In this document: positions 38,463-46,665 of the stretch, piece by piece
Numbering within the stretch: position 1 is the stretch's first letter
How the letters are laid out: every line of letters starts with the position of its first letter
Assembly: GCF_001422885.1 (NCBI RefSeq)
Contig: NZ_LMMZ01000041.1
Location: 1-64,000 of the forward strand
Source: Methylobacterium sp. Leaf104
GTDB lineage: Bacteria; Pseudomonadota; Alphaproteobacteria; Rhizobiales; Beijerinckiaceae
Length of the DNA: 64,000 bases
Direction of reading: 5' to 3'
Made by a program: the position numbers and the translations under genes
The notes under the pieces: generated by a model
What the model saw: only the letters and a program-made list of their open reading frames with translations
Database searches by the model: none
Told to the model about the DNA's origin: nothing

Positions 38463-38523
38463 GTGCCCCCCGAGGTTGAGGCACTCTCGCGGGCTGGCAA
38501 GGCCCCGTCCAGGGTTCCCGTCC

Positions 38524-38718
38524 TTAAGCCTGCCTGCGTCCCACGCGGCGCCGGTCGTTGATGACCTCCCGCTTCACGGCGTGCGAGATCCACAGGGCGA
38601 GCTCCCTCCGGAGGCGGGCCGGTCGCTCCACCGGGGTGTCCGCCGGGTTCTCGGAGATGACCTTCTCGACGGTCCAAGCGGCCCCGCCGGCGATCTCGTC
38701 GATCGTGGACTGCCTCAT
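38524..38718 (-). CDS. Small unknown protein
   Basis: This 64-residue protein (MRQSTIDEIAGGAAWTVEKV opening, basic NDRRRVGRRQA end) has an ATG that overlaps the upstream stop by ATGA. That supports real translation by coupling. It has no domain. Confidence 0.6.
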   Translation of the reverse strand: MRQSTIDEIAGGAAWTVEKVISENPADTPVERPARLRRELALWISHAVKREVINDRRRVGRRQA

Positions 38719-39170
38719 GCCACCACCATCAGCTGGACCTCGACGACCTCCGCCTCCAGCCGCTCGGGGAAGAGCGTGGGGTGGTGCAGGCGGAGGTCCT
38801 CCCACTGCTCGCGGACCTGCCGCGCCGTCGCCTCGGCCGCCTCGCGCTTGAGGTAGACCTGCGCGGTCGCCAGCCCGTCCCACTCCTTCCGGTTCGGGTG
38901 CATGGACCGGTTGCAGAACAGGAGCCCCGTCACGGTGTCCCGGACAGCGAACCTGGTCACCGGCGCGGAGGCCTGCTCGGCGCTCGGCGGGTAAGCCTCC
39001 GCCTTTCGCAGGGCGGCGACCGCGCAGGTGCGGCAGCGCTGCGAGCGCTTCTCGCCGACCGCGCGTTCCCGGCAGTCCCGGCATCGGAACGAGTACAGCC
39101 CCGACGACCACCCGAACGGACGGAGGGCGTCGTCGGTGTAGCCGTCGTGGATCGGGCAGGATCTGATCAT
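38715..39170 (-). CDS. Unknown protein with a four-cysteine zinc-binding-like motif
   Basis: This 151-residue protein has an N-terminal CPIHDG segment and a CRDC-x11-CRTC pattern at about 30-48. That pattern suggests a zinc ribbon or other metal-bound knuckle. The rest is helical (VYLKREAAEATARQVREQWE). It overlaps both neighbours by ATGA. It may bind nucleic acid, but no family was recognised. Confidence 0.62.
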   Translation of the reverse strand: MIRSCPIHDGYTDDALRPFGWSSGLYSFRCRDCRERAVGEKRSQRCRTCAVAALRKAEAYPPSAEQASAPVTRFAVRDTVTGLLFCNRSMHPNRKEWDGLATAQVYLKREAAEATARQVREQWEDLRLHHPTLFPERLEAEVVEVQLMVVA

Positions 39171-39397
39171 GCTCGCCTCCGCGCCTTGGCCTCGGCGGCC
39201 CGGCGCGCCTTCCGGTTTGGGCCGGCGTCGTCGGGCCGGCGGAAGGCCAGAGACGCGACGAACGGGCTCATCTCCCGGCAGGTCACCTCGAACTCGGCCG
39301 CGAGCTCGGTGGATCGTGCCATGCGCTCGACCACCTCGCGCACGCCCATGCGCCTCAAGGGGATCCGGCGACCGGCGATGTGGATGCTCTCGCTCAT
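39167..39397 (-). CDS. Small unknown basic protein
   Basis: This 76-residue protein has a helical middle (VREVVERMARSTELAAEFEV) and an Arg/Lys/Ala-rich end (RKARRAAEAKARRRA). Both ends overlap neighbouring genes by ATGA, which fixes its limits. It has no domain. Confidence 0.58.
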   Translation of the reverse strand: MSESIHIAGRRIPLRRMGVREVVERMARSTELAAEFEVTCREMSPFVASLAFRRPDDAGPNRKARRAAEAKARRRA

Positions 39398-39753
39398 GCC
39401 CGTAGCCCCTGCAGCTGCCTCTCGATGCCGAGGCGGACGGCGATGGCGTGGCGAACCTGGCGGACGAATTCCTCGGAGGGGTCCTCGCGGAAATCGTTCG
39501 GGGTGCAGTGCCAGGCGCAGTAGACGATCACGGCGTCGCCCTGCGTCACCCTCGCGCCGTTGACGGTGACGACGTCGCCTTGGGTCCCGATCCGGATCTC
39601 TTCGCCGTCCGAGGGGAGGCCGATCGCTTCGAGGGCTTCCCTCGCGATCGGCCCGTTGATGGGGGCAACCCATAGGGACGACATCTCTCCCGGCATGACC
39701 ACGGCCATCCGGGGCGGCGTCATGCGGAAGGGCGTCTCGGTGTAGATGCGCAT
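39394..39753 (-). CDS. Unknown protein of the accessory element
   Basis: This 119-residue soluble protein is mixed alpha/beta (RIGTQGDVVTVNGARVTQGD) and contains an AWHCTPNDF segment. The start at 39753 lies three bases after the upstream stop. It overlaps the next gene by ATGA. No family was recognised. Confidence 0.6.
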   Translation of the reverse strand: MRIYTETPFRMTPPRMAVVMPGEMSSLWVAPINGPIAREALEAIGLPSDGEEIRIGTQGDVVTVNGARVTQGDAVIVYCAWHCTPNDFREDPSEEFVRQVRHAIAVRLGIERQLQGLRA

Positions 39754-39755
39754 GG

Positions 39756-40136
39756 TCAGGCCCTCCACTCGTACCGATTGACCTCGTCGTTGAGCTTCTC
39801 CTCGGAGAGGACGATCTCCCCGGCAGGCGTGCGGACGTCGGCAGGCCACCAGTCCCCGTTGTCTCGACCCCAGAACGCCGTGCTGATGGCCTCGTCGAGG
39901 GAGTAGACCTCCACCGTCATCGGGGAGTGGAAGCGCATCCCGTGCACCACGTGAGTGACGACCCGGGCCGCCAACTCGGCCTCCCGCTTCAGAAAGGCCG
40001 ACACCGCCTTGCTCAGGGCCGTCTCGGCCGCGCCGAGGTCGGTCCATACGGTCTTGTCGCCCCAGGGGGCCGCGCAGGCCTTCACGCGGACCTCGTTCCA
40101 GGAGACGGCGGCCGCCTCGATCGGGGAGCGGTGCAT
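39756..40136 (-). CDS. Unknown protein of the accessory element
   Basis: This 126-residue soluble acidic protein has several Trp residues (SWNEVRVKACAAPWGDKTVW; FWGRDNGDWWPADVRTPAGE). The ATG at 40136 lies three bases after the upstream stop and is preferred to an ATG at 40190 that would overlap that gene. No family was recognised. Confidence 0.6.
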   Translation of the reverse strand: MHRSPIEAAAVSWNEVRVKACAAPWGDKTVWTDLGAAETALSKAVSAFLKREAELAARVVTHVVHGMRFHSPMTVEVYSLDEAISTAFWGRDNGDWWPADVRTPAGEIVLSEEKLNDEVNRYEWRA

Positions 40137-40138
40137 GC

Positions 40139-40423
40139 TCAGGCCTCCACCTTCGGCAGGTGCTTCGAGATATCGTTGAGGAAGCACCACAGGCCTGCGG
40201 CGCCAACGTCGTCCTCGTCATTGAAGTGCGCGATGATGGCCGCCTTCACCACGGCGGGGTCCCGGGCGAACAGGGCGTCGAGATCCCGAAGGGTTGCGAG
40301 CTTGCTCTCGTGCCGGCCGGCCCGGTACTGAGCGTCATCGCCCTCAAAGACCGTGCCGTCCTCGGCCGTGCGGATCTCCACTTGGACCTTGCGGGTCACG
40401 GTCTTGTAGCTGCTCACCGCCAT
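40139..40423 (-). CDS. Unknown protein of the accessory element
   Basis: This 94-residue soluble protein starts with a lysine- and threonine-rich beta segment (SYKTVTRKVQVEIRTAEDG) and ends in helices. It belongs to the closely packed minus-strand block, with 2-3 bases to each neighbour. No family was recognised. Confidence 0.58.
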   Translation of the reverse strand: MAVSSYKTVTRKVQVEIRTAEDGTVFEGDDAQYRAGRHESKLATLRDLDALFARDPAVVKAAIIAHFNDEDDVGAAGLWCFLNDISKHLPKVEA

Positions 40424-40426
40424 CGC

Positions 40427-40633
40427 TCAGGCCCCCCTGCGCTGCTCGGCGAGCAACCCGTCGAGGCTGTCCCGGAGCGCCCGGACGTGCGTCGTCCCGT
40501 CGAGGTCGTCGGGGTCCGTGCAGGCCTCGGCCTCGCGCAGGGCGGCCCGCACCGCGGCGATGTCGTCCTCGATCGCGACGTGGCGCTTTGGCGCCTCGGT
40601 GTTCGTGTCCCTGATGTCCATCGTCCTCTCCAT
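40427..40633 (-). CDS. Small unknown helical protein
   Basis: This 68-residue acidic helical protein (EDDIAAVRAALREAEACTD; RALRDSLDGLLAEQRRGA) is the last-read-first gene of the minus-strand run 40633-36872. The start may be ATG 40633 or 40621. It has no domain. Confidence 0.55.
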   Translation of the reverse strand: MERTMDIRDTNTEAPKRHVAIEDDIAAVRAALREAEACTDPDDLDGTTHVRALRDSLDGLLAEQRRGA

Positions 40634-40731
40634 CACCACGCCGACCACACCGCCGGCAGACCGCCCGCCGGGGCCTTCTCCGCATCGTCCCGGGCTTGCC
40701 TCCCCGGCGGGGCGCGCCCAGACTCCCGGGC

Positions 40732-41031
40732 ATGCCCGAGGACGCCTACGACGCCGCCGACGCCCGCCACCTTGAGGGCATGCCGCTGCCCCGGGCCCGG
40801 CCGGCCGGGCATGTCGAGGACCGCTACCCCGTTGAGGACGGCCCGGGCTCCGGGGAGCGCGTCGAGCTGGTCGTGCGGGTGCTCCGCGGAACGGCACGGT
40901 CCACCGTCATCGTGGCCGACCCGGCCACCGGGCGGGCCCTAGCCCAAGACGTCGTCCCGCACGGGGGCGAGGCCGGCGCGGCGGCCGCGGCCGTCTACGC
41001 TGCGCTGAAGAAGGCCAACGCTTGCCTGTAG
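40732..41031 (+). CDS. Unknown protein of the accessory element
   Basis: This 99-residue soluble protein reads against the surrounding block. It has a beta-rich middle (ERVELVVRVLRGTARSTVIV) and an Ala-rich C-terminal helix. It lies between minus-strand genes at 40633 and 41043. No family was recognised. A TAG ends it, and the following in-frame sequence does not look coding. Confidence 0.55.
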   Translation: MPEDAYDAADARHLEGMPLPRARPAGHVEDRYPVEDGPGSGERVELVVRVLRGTARSTVIVADPATGRALAQDVVPHGGEAGAAAAAVYAALKKANACL

Positions 41032-41042
41032 AGATCCGAGGC

Positions 41043-41213
41043 TCACGGGCAGTCCTCCCCGCGGGCGGCCTGACGGCGCTGGACGGCCGCGACGATGCGG
41101 GTGACCTCCGTCGGCGGCCGCGGGCCATCCAGGCGCGAGAGGACGCCCACGCCGAGGATGAGCGCGAAAACCAGGGCGATCGAGACCATCGCGACGATGA
41201 GCGTGAGGTCCAT
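41043..41213 (-). CDS. Small single-pass membrane protein
   Basis: This 56-residue protein has one N-terminal hydrophobic helix (LTLIVAMVSIALVFALILGV) followed by a basic cytosolic tail with RRQAARGEDC. The ATG overlaps the upstream stop at 41213 (TGATG arrangement), which supports translation. It may be an accessory lysis or membrane protein, but no family is recognised. Confidence 0.55.
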   Translation of the reverse strand: MDLTLIVAMVSIALVFALILGVGVLSRLDGPRPPTEVTRIVAAVQRRQAARGEDCP

Positions 41214-41545
41214 CAGGACGAGGCCCCCGCGGACCCGGAGACGGCACGGCGTGCGATCTCGCGTGCGACCGAGGCGTCGATCCAGAACGTGCGCCCGTCC
41301 TCCATCCGGTAGGCACCGCCGACCTCGGCCTCGATCGCGGCCGCGGTCCGGGCGTCCTCAACCGCCATCACGGCCGCAGCGTCGTCGAGGAAACCCTGGC
41401 GGTAGGAGTGCGGCAGGTTCTGAACCTGCTCGCCCTCAGTGTAGGAGAAGGGCCCCTGAAAGGCCGTCCTGCGAGCGTTCGACCGCCGAACCCAGCGCAC
41501 GAACAAGGCCTGCGCGATAGCAAGCTGGCGCTCTTGAACGCTCAC
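41213..41545 (-). CDS. Unknown protein of the accessory element
   Basis: This 110-residue soluble protein starts with a GTG that overlaps the upstream stop by GTGA. It is helical with a central SYTEGEQVQNLPHSYRQGFL segment. It overlaps the membrane-protein gene at its 3' end. No family was recognised. Confidence 0.58.
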   Translation of the reverse strand: MSVQERQLAIAQALFVRWVRRSNARRTAFQGPFSYTEGEQVQNLPHSYRQGFLDDAAAVMAVEDARTAAAIEAEVGGAYRMEDGRTFWIDASVAREIARRAVSGSAGASS

Positions 41546-41769
41546 GTCCGGCCCTCCGAGATGAGGCCCTTGGCCACCAGCACCGCGTAGACGCCCCCGG
41601 CGAGCTGCAGGTCGTCGAGCCCATCCTTGCGTCCCTACGTGAGGACGGCGCGGATGAGCTCCCACGGGGCGGGGGACGGCGGCGGGGCCGGGGCCCACCG
41701 GGGCTCGTTGGGGAACCGCCGCTGGAGGCGGACCCTCAGTTCCTCGGTAGCCTGTGCCTGGTGCGCCAT
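41542..41769 (-). pseudogene. Small unknown protein interrupted by an in-frame TAG
   Basis: An ATG at 41769 opens a 44-residue frame (MAHQAQATEELRVRLQRRF to ELIRAVLT). It stops at TAG (41635-41637), then continues in the same frame as coding-like sequence (RKDGLDDLQLAGGVYAVLVA to LISEGRT). The second stop overlaps the next gene's GTG by GTGA. The coupled downstream end suggests the original gene ran through the TAG, giving 74 residues. Confidence 0.55.
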
Positions 41770-41907
41770 TCCATTTCCCCCATCGAATCCGTGCAGATGA
41801 GAGTCTGCCATGGATCGCCGATTTCCACTGGACGGTGTCCAAAAAATCGCGCAGCCGACTGAGTCGCGGGTAGGTGCCTTGCATGCTGATGCGGTAGGCT
41901 CCGGGTC

Positions 41908-42201
41908 ATGAGCATCTTCAACCTCGGCGAGGAGCTTGCCCTCGCCCGCCGCCACCGCCGGCTCTCGCAGCGCCAGCTCGCCGCGAAGGCGGACGTGAGC
42001 GTGTCGTGGCTCTCGGCCTTCGAACGGGGAGACAGCTACGAGCCGAGCATGCACCGGGTGATGAGGTGCCTGCACGCCCTCGGGCTCGACCTGCGGCTGT
42101 CGACGTACAACCAGGGCCGGCCGTCGCTGGACGACCTCCTGGCGCAGGACGAGGAGGCCGACCGCAGCCCGGCCCTGAAGGCCGCGCTAGGGCTTGGTTA
42201 A
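41908..42201 (+). CDS. XRE-family transcriptional regulator
   Basis: This 97-residue protein has a helix-turn-helix of the Cro/CI type at about 7-60 (SQRQLAAKADVSVSWLSAFERG), followed by a short acidic tail. It faces the minus-strand block that begins at 41769 and precedes the AAA+ gene. It is a candidate repressor for both. TGCACAT repeats lie directly downstream. Confidence 0.85.
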   Translation: MSIFNLGEELALARRHRRLSQRQLAAKADVSVSWLSAFERGDSYEPSMHRVMRCLHALGLDLRLSTYNQGRPSLDDLLAQDEEADRSPALKAALGLG

Positions 42202-42231
42202 CCCTAGGAACGCGACCCAGTCCGCAACGAA

Positions 42232-42269
42232 TGCACATCCCTTGCACATTGGACCGGCCTGGTGCACAT
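42232..42269. repeat. Three TGCACAT direct repeats before the AAA+ gene
   Basis: TGCACAT occurs at 42232, 42243 and 42263 (spacings 11 and 20 bases), about 120 bases upstream of the AAA+ gene. The middle copy overlaps a TTGCAC that could be a -35 box. They may be operator sites for an element-encoded regulator. Confidence 0.5.
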
Positions 42270-42386
42270 AGGGGTCACACCGGAGTTCTCGCCATGACCT
42301 TCCCTCGCTCGAAACGGATGCACCGCCCCGCCGCCTGAGCCCTGCTCGGCGCGCCCCGCGTGCACTCCTTTCCAGCGAGACCTCCC

Positions 42387-44075
42387 ATGACCGACGACGC
42401 CTCCCGGGCGCGCGCCGCTGCCGTCCAGGCCGCCCGTGCCACGCTCCTCGACTCCACCGCGCTGACGGGGCCCCGTCAGCCCGAGGCTTCCCTCGGACCG
42501 CGAAAGAAGGGCTACGGCGCCGAGTTCGTCGGGTACGACGCCCGCCGCGACGCGGGCCTGGCGATCGCCGCGTTCCTAGCCGAGGAGCCTCAGCTCCCGG
42601 CGGCGCTCGTCAGGACCCTCGGGCGGACGCGGCGGGACGTGACGATCGCGTCCCTGCAGAAGGCAGACGACGCGCTCCGCGAGCACGCCAACGCCGATGG
42701 CGTTTCGGACGCTGGGCAGGACGCCGCGGCGCATCTGGCGGACGACCTCTTGTTCGCCCAGGCGGCCCTGGGGAACGCCAAGGCCGCGGCCTACTGCGCC
42801 AGCATCTGCCTGCGCCTGTTCCACGCCTCGTTGGCGAACGGCAACCATGCGGCTGCCTGGCTCGCCCTGCGGAACGGTATCCGGTACTCCACCGACGCGA
42901 CGGTGGACCTGCAGGAGTCCGAGTACGTCTCCGATCAGCAAGCGTCGCTGCTCGCTCCCTACGATGGGCTGGCGCTCAAGCTCGGCGAGACGGCCGCGAT
43001 CGTCGCGGCTGCGCACAGGCAGATCGGGGTCGAGGAAGATCTGCTGCGCGGCGGCGCCGGCGGCGCCGGCGGCAGCGCGAGGGCGTGGGTCGACGAGCAG
43101 GCCGACGACCTGGCGGCGCTGGCTCAGCTGGACTGGCCCCTCGGCGACGGCGGGTGGCGGGACCGGGCGGCGCGCCCCGCCCCGACGCTCGTCGTCCTGG
43201 CCAAGGGGGCATTGGACCACCTGCCCGGGTCCGAGACCTCGGGGTCGTCCCGGTCGACGCGGGGATCGACGCCGCGCGCGGAGTTCAACGCGCTCGCCGG
43301 CGAGGCCCTCCCGCTCGTCCACGGCGTCGACGTCGTGGCCGTCGGCAAGCTGCTCGATGCGCGGTTCCCGTGGTTCAGGGATCTCACCGCGCTGCTGCTG
43401 CGGGACCTCGCCAACGGAGGTGTAGCCCGGCTGCGGAACACTCTCGCGGTGAGCCCGCCCGGCAGCGGGAAGACGAGCTACCTGCAGGCGTTCTGCCAGG
43501 CGGCCGGGATCCCGTGCGTCCTCTACAACGCCGCCGGCGTCGCCGACGCTGCGTTCGGCGGGACGTCGCGCCAGTGGAGCACGGGGCGCGCAAGCGTCCC
43601 GTTGCAGACGATCCAGCGGCTCCGCGTCGCCAACCCCGTCATCATCATCGACGAGATCGAGAAGGCGGGCACGAGGTCGGAGAACGGGCGCCTCACGGAC
43701 TCCCTGATCGCCCTGCTGGAGCCGGCAGGGAGCCGCGCCTTCCACGAGGTCTATCTGGAAACGAACGCCGATCTGAGCGGCACCCAGTTCCTGGCGACGG
43801 CCAACGGGACGGGAGGCGTCCCCGGCCCCCTCCTGGACCGCTTCCGCGTCGTGCACGTCGGCCTTCCCAGGGCCGAGGACCTGCCGGTCGCGGCGGCCAA
43901 CCTCGTCAGCGAAATCCGCGACGAGCGAGGCCTCGACTCCGGCTGGCTCCCCGATCTCGACGGCGACGAGCTCCACCTCCTTGGCCGCGTGTGGAAGGGG
44001 GGCTCGCTCCGCCCGCTCCGCCGCGCCGTGACGACGCTTCTCGACGGCCGCGAGACCCTCGCCCGTCGCCACTGA
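42387..44075 (+). CDS. AAA+ ATPase, Lon-like, without a protease domain
   Basis: This 562-residue protein has an Ala-rich helical N-terminal half and an AAA+ domain at about 330-530. The Walker A is PPGSGKTS (357-364) and the Walker B is VIIIDEIEKAG (418-428). A sensor-like FLATANG lies at 468-474 and an arginine-finger candidate at Arg485 (LLDRF). The wording near Walker B (ANPVIIIDEIEK) resembles Lon, but the Ser-Lys protease domain is absent. It may be an unfoldase or remodelling factor. A GTG at 42360 is another possible start. No DNA-binding motif was recognised. Confidence 0.85.
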   Translation: MTDDASRARAAAVQAARATLLDSTALTGPRQPEASLGPRKKGYGAEFVGYDARRDAGLAIAAFLAEEPQLPAALVRTLGRTRRDVTIASLQKADDALREHANADGVSDAGQDAAAHLADDLLFAQAALGNAKAAAYCASICLRLFHASLANGNHAAAWLALRNGIRYSTDATVDLQESEYVSDQQASLLAPYDGLALKLGETAAIVAAAHRQIGVEEDLLRGGAGGAGGSARAWVDEQADDLAALAQLDWPLGDGGWRDRAARPAPTLVVLAKGALDHLPGSETSGSSRSTRGSTPRAEFNALAGEALPLVHGVDVVAVGKLLDARFPWFRDLTALLLRDLANGGVARLRNTLAVSPPGSGKTSYLQAFCQAAGIPCVLYNAAGVADAAFGGTSRQWSTGRASVPLQTIQRLRVANPVIIIDEIEKAGTRSENGRLTDSLIALLEPAGSRAFHEVYLETNADLSGTQFLATANGTGGVPGPLLDRFRVVHVGLPRAEDLPVAAANLVSEIRDERGLDSGWLPDLDGDELHLLGRVWKGGSLRPLRRAVTTLLDGRETLARRH

Positions 44076-44102
44076 CACCCCACCCCCTGAAGGAGAGATC
44101 CC

Positions 44103-44369
44103 ATGACCGACGCACACCCGAGCCGCGCCTCGATCATCGTCCTGGAGGCGGCGATCACCCAAATGCGAGCCCGCCACGAGCAGGACGAACTACGCGACGA
44201 GCTCGCCGTCACCGGCCTGTCCGTCCTCCACCTGGCGAGCTGTGCCTACGCCCGCGGGGCCTTCCCGCCATCGGAGGCCCGCTACCTCTGCCAGGGCCTG
44301 CTCGCCCTCGCCGACGCGCTGCCTGCGAACCCGGACGACCGCCGTGAACCCCGCGAGGTCCGCGCGTGA
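44103..44369 (+). CDS. Small unknown helical protein
   Basis: This 88-residue protein has a strong AAGGAGA ribosome binding site and is entirely helical by composition (IIVLEAAITQMRARHEQDEL; YLCQGLLALADALPAN). It lies 27 bases after the AAA+ gene and is probably co-transcribed. No family was recognised. Confidence 0.65.
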   Translation: MTDAHPSRASIIVLEAAITQMRARHEQDELRDELAVTGLSVLHLASCAYARGAFPPSEARYLCQGLLALADALPANPDDRREPREVRA

Positions 44370-44421
44370 AATCGGCGCGCGGTCCCCCCTCTGCTCACCC
44401 CTCAGCCCCCAGGAGACCCCC

Positions 44422-45021
44422 ATGCTCATCGACGAATTCCGCACGATCGCTGACGACGCCGTGTGCCGGCACGTAGGCCACGTCGACGTCGTCCCCACGG
44501 GCGTCAGCCCGAGCGCCCACGGTCCCCTCGTCACGTGGACGGGTGGCTCCCCGCTGCCCCGTCAGGACGACGGCCGCTTCGTCCCGCCGCCCCCCGCGCA
44601 GGACGTCCTCCGCGTCCTGGCGCGCGTCCTCGCCCTGCGCTGGCAGACCGGCCGCGCGGTCGTCCCGGACGATTGGGACGCCACGCTGCGCGGGCGCTAC
44701 CCGACAACGTTCGAACCCGGGGGGCCGTACTCGGGCGGCGGCTGGCGCTGGCTGTGGGAGGCGGGCGCGAGCCTGGTCTCCGAGGCTGGGGCGACGGGAT
44801 TCCGGACCGAACAAACGAAGGAGAAGTTCGCGCAGGCCCGCTGGCATTACTCAATCGAAGGCAAGACTAGGAAGGCAACGCGCAATGAAGTCTCGACTAT
44901 AGTTGACTGCGTGGAGCACCTGTCGGCCTATGTCTGTGAGACCTGCGGGGCCCCCGGCCGTATCCGCAAGGGCGGGTGGGCGAAGACGTGCTGCGATCTC
45001 CACGCCAATGGCAAGGCATGA
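44422..45021 (+). CDS. Unknown protein with a C-terminal zinc-ribbon-like motif
   Basis: This 199-residue soluble protein is Trp-rich. Its C-terminal segment has CETCG, a basic glycine-rich loop, then CCDLH, fitting a zinc site with Cys and His ligands. Similar C-terminal modules occur in small phage proteins. AGGAG precedes the ATG at 44422. It overlaps the next gene by 14 bases. No function is assigned. Confidence 0.65.
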   Translation: MLIDEFRTIADDAVCRHVGHVDVVPTGVSPSAHGPLVTWTGGSPLPRQDDGRFVPPPPAQDVLRVLARVLALRWQTGRAVVPDDWDATLRGRYPTTFEPGGPYSGGGWRWLWEAGASLVSEAGATGFRTEQTKEKFAQARWHYSIEGKTRKATRNEVSTIVDCVEHLSAYVCETCGAPGRIRKGGWAKTCCDLHANGKA

Positions 45022-45367
45022 CGTCTACCGGAACCTGACCCGCCGCGCCTGGAGCGTGCGCGAGCGGGGCAGGGTCGTCGGCCACGTGCCGGCGATCGTG
45101 CTTGCCGACGTCGTCCTCCGAGCGTCGGAGGCGGGGCGCCAGCGGTGCCTGCGGACGGGGGCCCGGGACGTCCACGCATGGGCCACGGGCACGGTGGCCG
45201 AGGGGGCGCGGCCGCCCTCGGCGGTGAGGCTCCGGTACGGCCTCTGGTGTCCCGGATTTAGGACGAACGGCCTCCTGGTTACCCGGGCGTCGATGGCGTG
45301 GTTCGAGGCGGACGGGTCCGCGTGGATTGAGGGAGGTTGGGATGACAAGGGCATGGATTTTCTCTGA
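45008..45367 (+). CDS. Unknown protein of the accessory element
   Basis: This 119-residue soluble protein is rich in Arg, Ala and Trp (YRNLTRRAWSVRERGRVVGH; FEADGSAWIEGGWDDKGMDF). It overlaps the upstream gene by 14 bases and the downstream metallophosphatase by 26 bases. Both overlaps support the reading frame. No family was recognised. Confidence 0.58.
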   Translation: MARHDVYRNLTRRAWSVRERGRVVGHVPAIVLADVVLRASEAGRQRCLRTGARDVHAWATGTVAEGARPPSAVRLRYGLWCPGFRTNGLLVTRASMAWFEADGSAWIEGGWDDKGMDFL

Positions 45368-46133
45368 CGTGCACGACGATGCCGACTGCTGGGAGGCCCC
45401 GGCCGTGCCGGTGTGCGACGTGGCGATCGTGGCCGGCGACGTCGCCGATGGCTTGACGAAGCGCAGCCTGCCCTGGCTCGCGGCGTGCGTCGCGCCGTAC
45501 GTCCGGCATGTCGTCTACGTGCCCGGGAATCATGATTTTTACGGGAGCCGCTGGCAGAGCGAGCTCGAACGCGGGCGCGAGGCCGCTGCGGCCGCGGGCA
45601 TCCACCTGCTCGCCGTCGGGGAGGTCCTGGCCATCGAGGGCGTACGGATCATCGGCGCCACGGTCTGGACGGACTACGCCTTGCTTGGCGAGGCATGGCG
45701 GGCTCCGACGATGGCCTCCTGTGGTGACCGCAACGGGGGGATGCGAGACCATCGGAAGGTCAAGGTCCGTACGGCCTCGGGCGAGACGAACGCCTTCAGG
45801 CCGAGCGCCGCCGCCGCCGAGCACGTCGCCCAGCTTGGGCGGATCGAGCGCGCGCTTGCGGAGACGTGGGACGGCCCGACGGTCGTCGTCACGCATCACG
45901 CCCCCCACCCCGCGTCGCTCGGTAGGCAGGGCCCCCTGCAGGCGATCGACGCGGCGTACGCGACCGACCTTACGCGCGTCCTCGAAGGTCCGGACGCACC
46001 CGCCCTGTGGATCCACGGCCACATCCATCGGTCCGCTGACTACGTCGTCGGCGGGACGCGCGTGCTGGCGAACCCACGCGGCCGGCATGGCGAAAACCCG
46101 GCGTTCGACCCCGCCCTCATCGTGGAGATCTGA
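45342..46133 (+). CDS. Calcineurin-like metallophosphoesterase
   Basis: This 263-residue cytosolic phosphoesterase has the di-metal motifs in order: DVHDD (about 9-13), GDVAD (about 33), GNHDFY (about 62), THHAP (about 191) and HGHIH (about 229). All expected ligands are present. The substrate is unknown; family members hydrolyse phosphodiesters or phosphomonoesters. A strong ribosome binding site (GGGAGG) precedes the ATG at 45342. Confidence 0.9.
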   Translation: MTRAWIFSDVHDDADCWEAPAVPVCDVAIVAGDVADGLTKRSLPWLAACVAPYVRHVVYVPGNHDFYGSRWQSELERGREAAAAAGIHLLAVGEVLAIEGVRIIGATVWTDYALLGEAWRAPTMASCGDRNGGMRDHRKVKVRTASGETNAFRPSAAAAEHVAQLGRIERALAETWDGPTVVVTHHAPHPASLGRQGPLQAIDAAYATDLTRVLEGPDAPALWIHGHIHRSADYVVGGTRVLANPRGRHGENPAFDPALIVEI

Positions 46134-46135
46134 CC

Positions 46136-46456
46136 GTGCGTGCGCTCGCCATCTTCGCCCTGCTCGCCGGCCCCGTCGAGGCGGATGCCTTCCAGCCCGC
46201 CCCGGGCCTCTACTGCCCCGAGGGGGCCGACGTCCCCGCGATCGTCGTCGGTCCCGAGGCCGGGGTCGTCGGCATCGACCTGATGGAGTGCCACGGCGCC
46301 CGGATAGCCGGCGGCCGGGTGACGTCCCGCCAGTGCTACGGCAACGGGGGCAGCGTCGTCCCCTACGACGCGGAGCTCGTCCTCCTGCCCAGCAGCGTCC
46401 TACTGCACGACGGCGTCCGGTACCGGCGGCGGCTCGAAGGGGAGCCGTGCCCGTAG
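46136..46456 (+). CDS. Small exported protein of unknown function
   Basis: This 106-residue protein has a likely signal peptide (about 1-17) and four Cys residues that could pair (YCPEG, MECHG, RQCYG, EPCP). The start is GTG at 46136, two bases after the metallophosphatase stop. It probably acts in the periplasm. No family was recognised. Confidence 0.58.
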   Translation: MRALAIFALLAGPVEADAFQPAPGLYCPEGADVPAIVVGPEAGVVGIDLMECHGARIAGGRVTSRQCYGNGGSVVPYDAELVLLPSSVLLHDGVRYRRRLEGEPCP

Positions 46457-46665
46457 GCCGCCGAGCGCCTGGATCGGGGGTGCTGCAGCGCGCCCCACGA
46501 GCGAGGCCGGATTCCGCTCTCGGTGTAACGCCGATCGCGCGGACTGAAACGCGCGAAAATATGCTGAGAGCGTGCCGAAACCGTGCGCAGGCGTGCCCGG
46601 GCCGGGTTGCCAATGATAGCGAACCGGCCTTCGCTCCCATTTCGCTGCACAAGATTTCAGGCACG

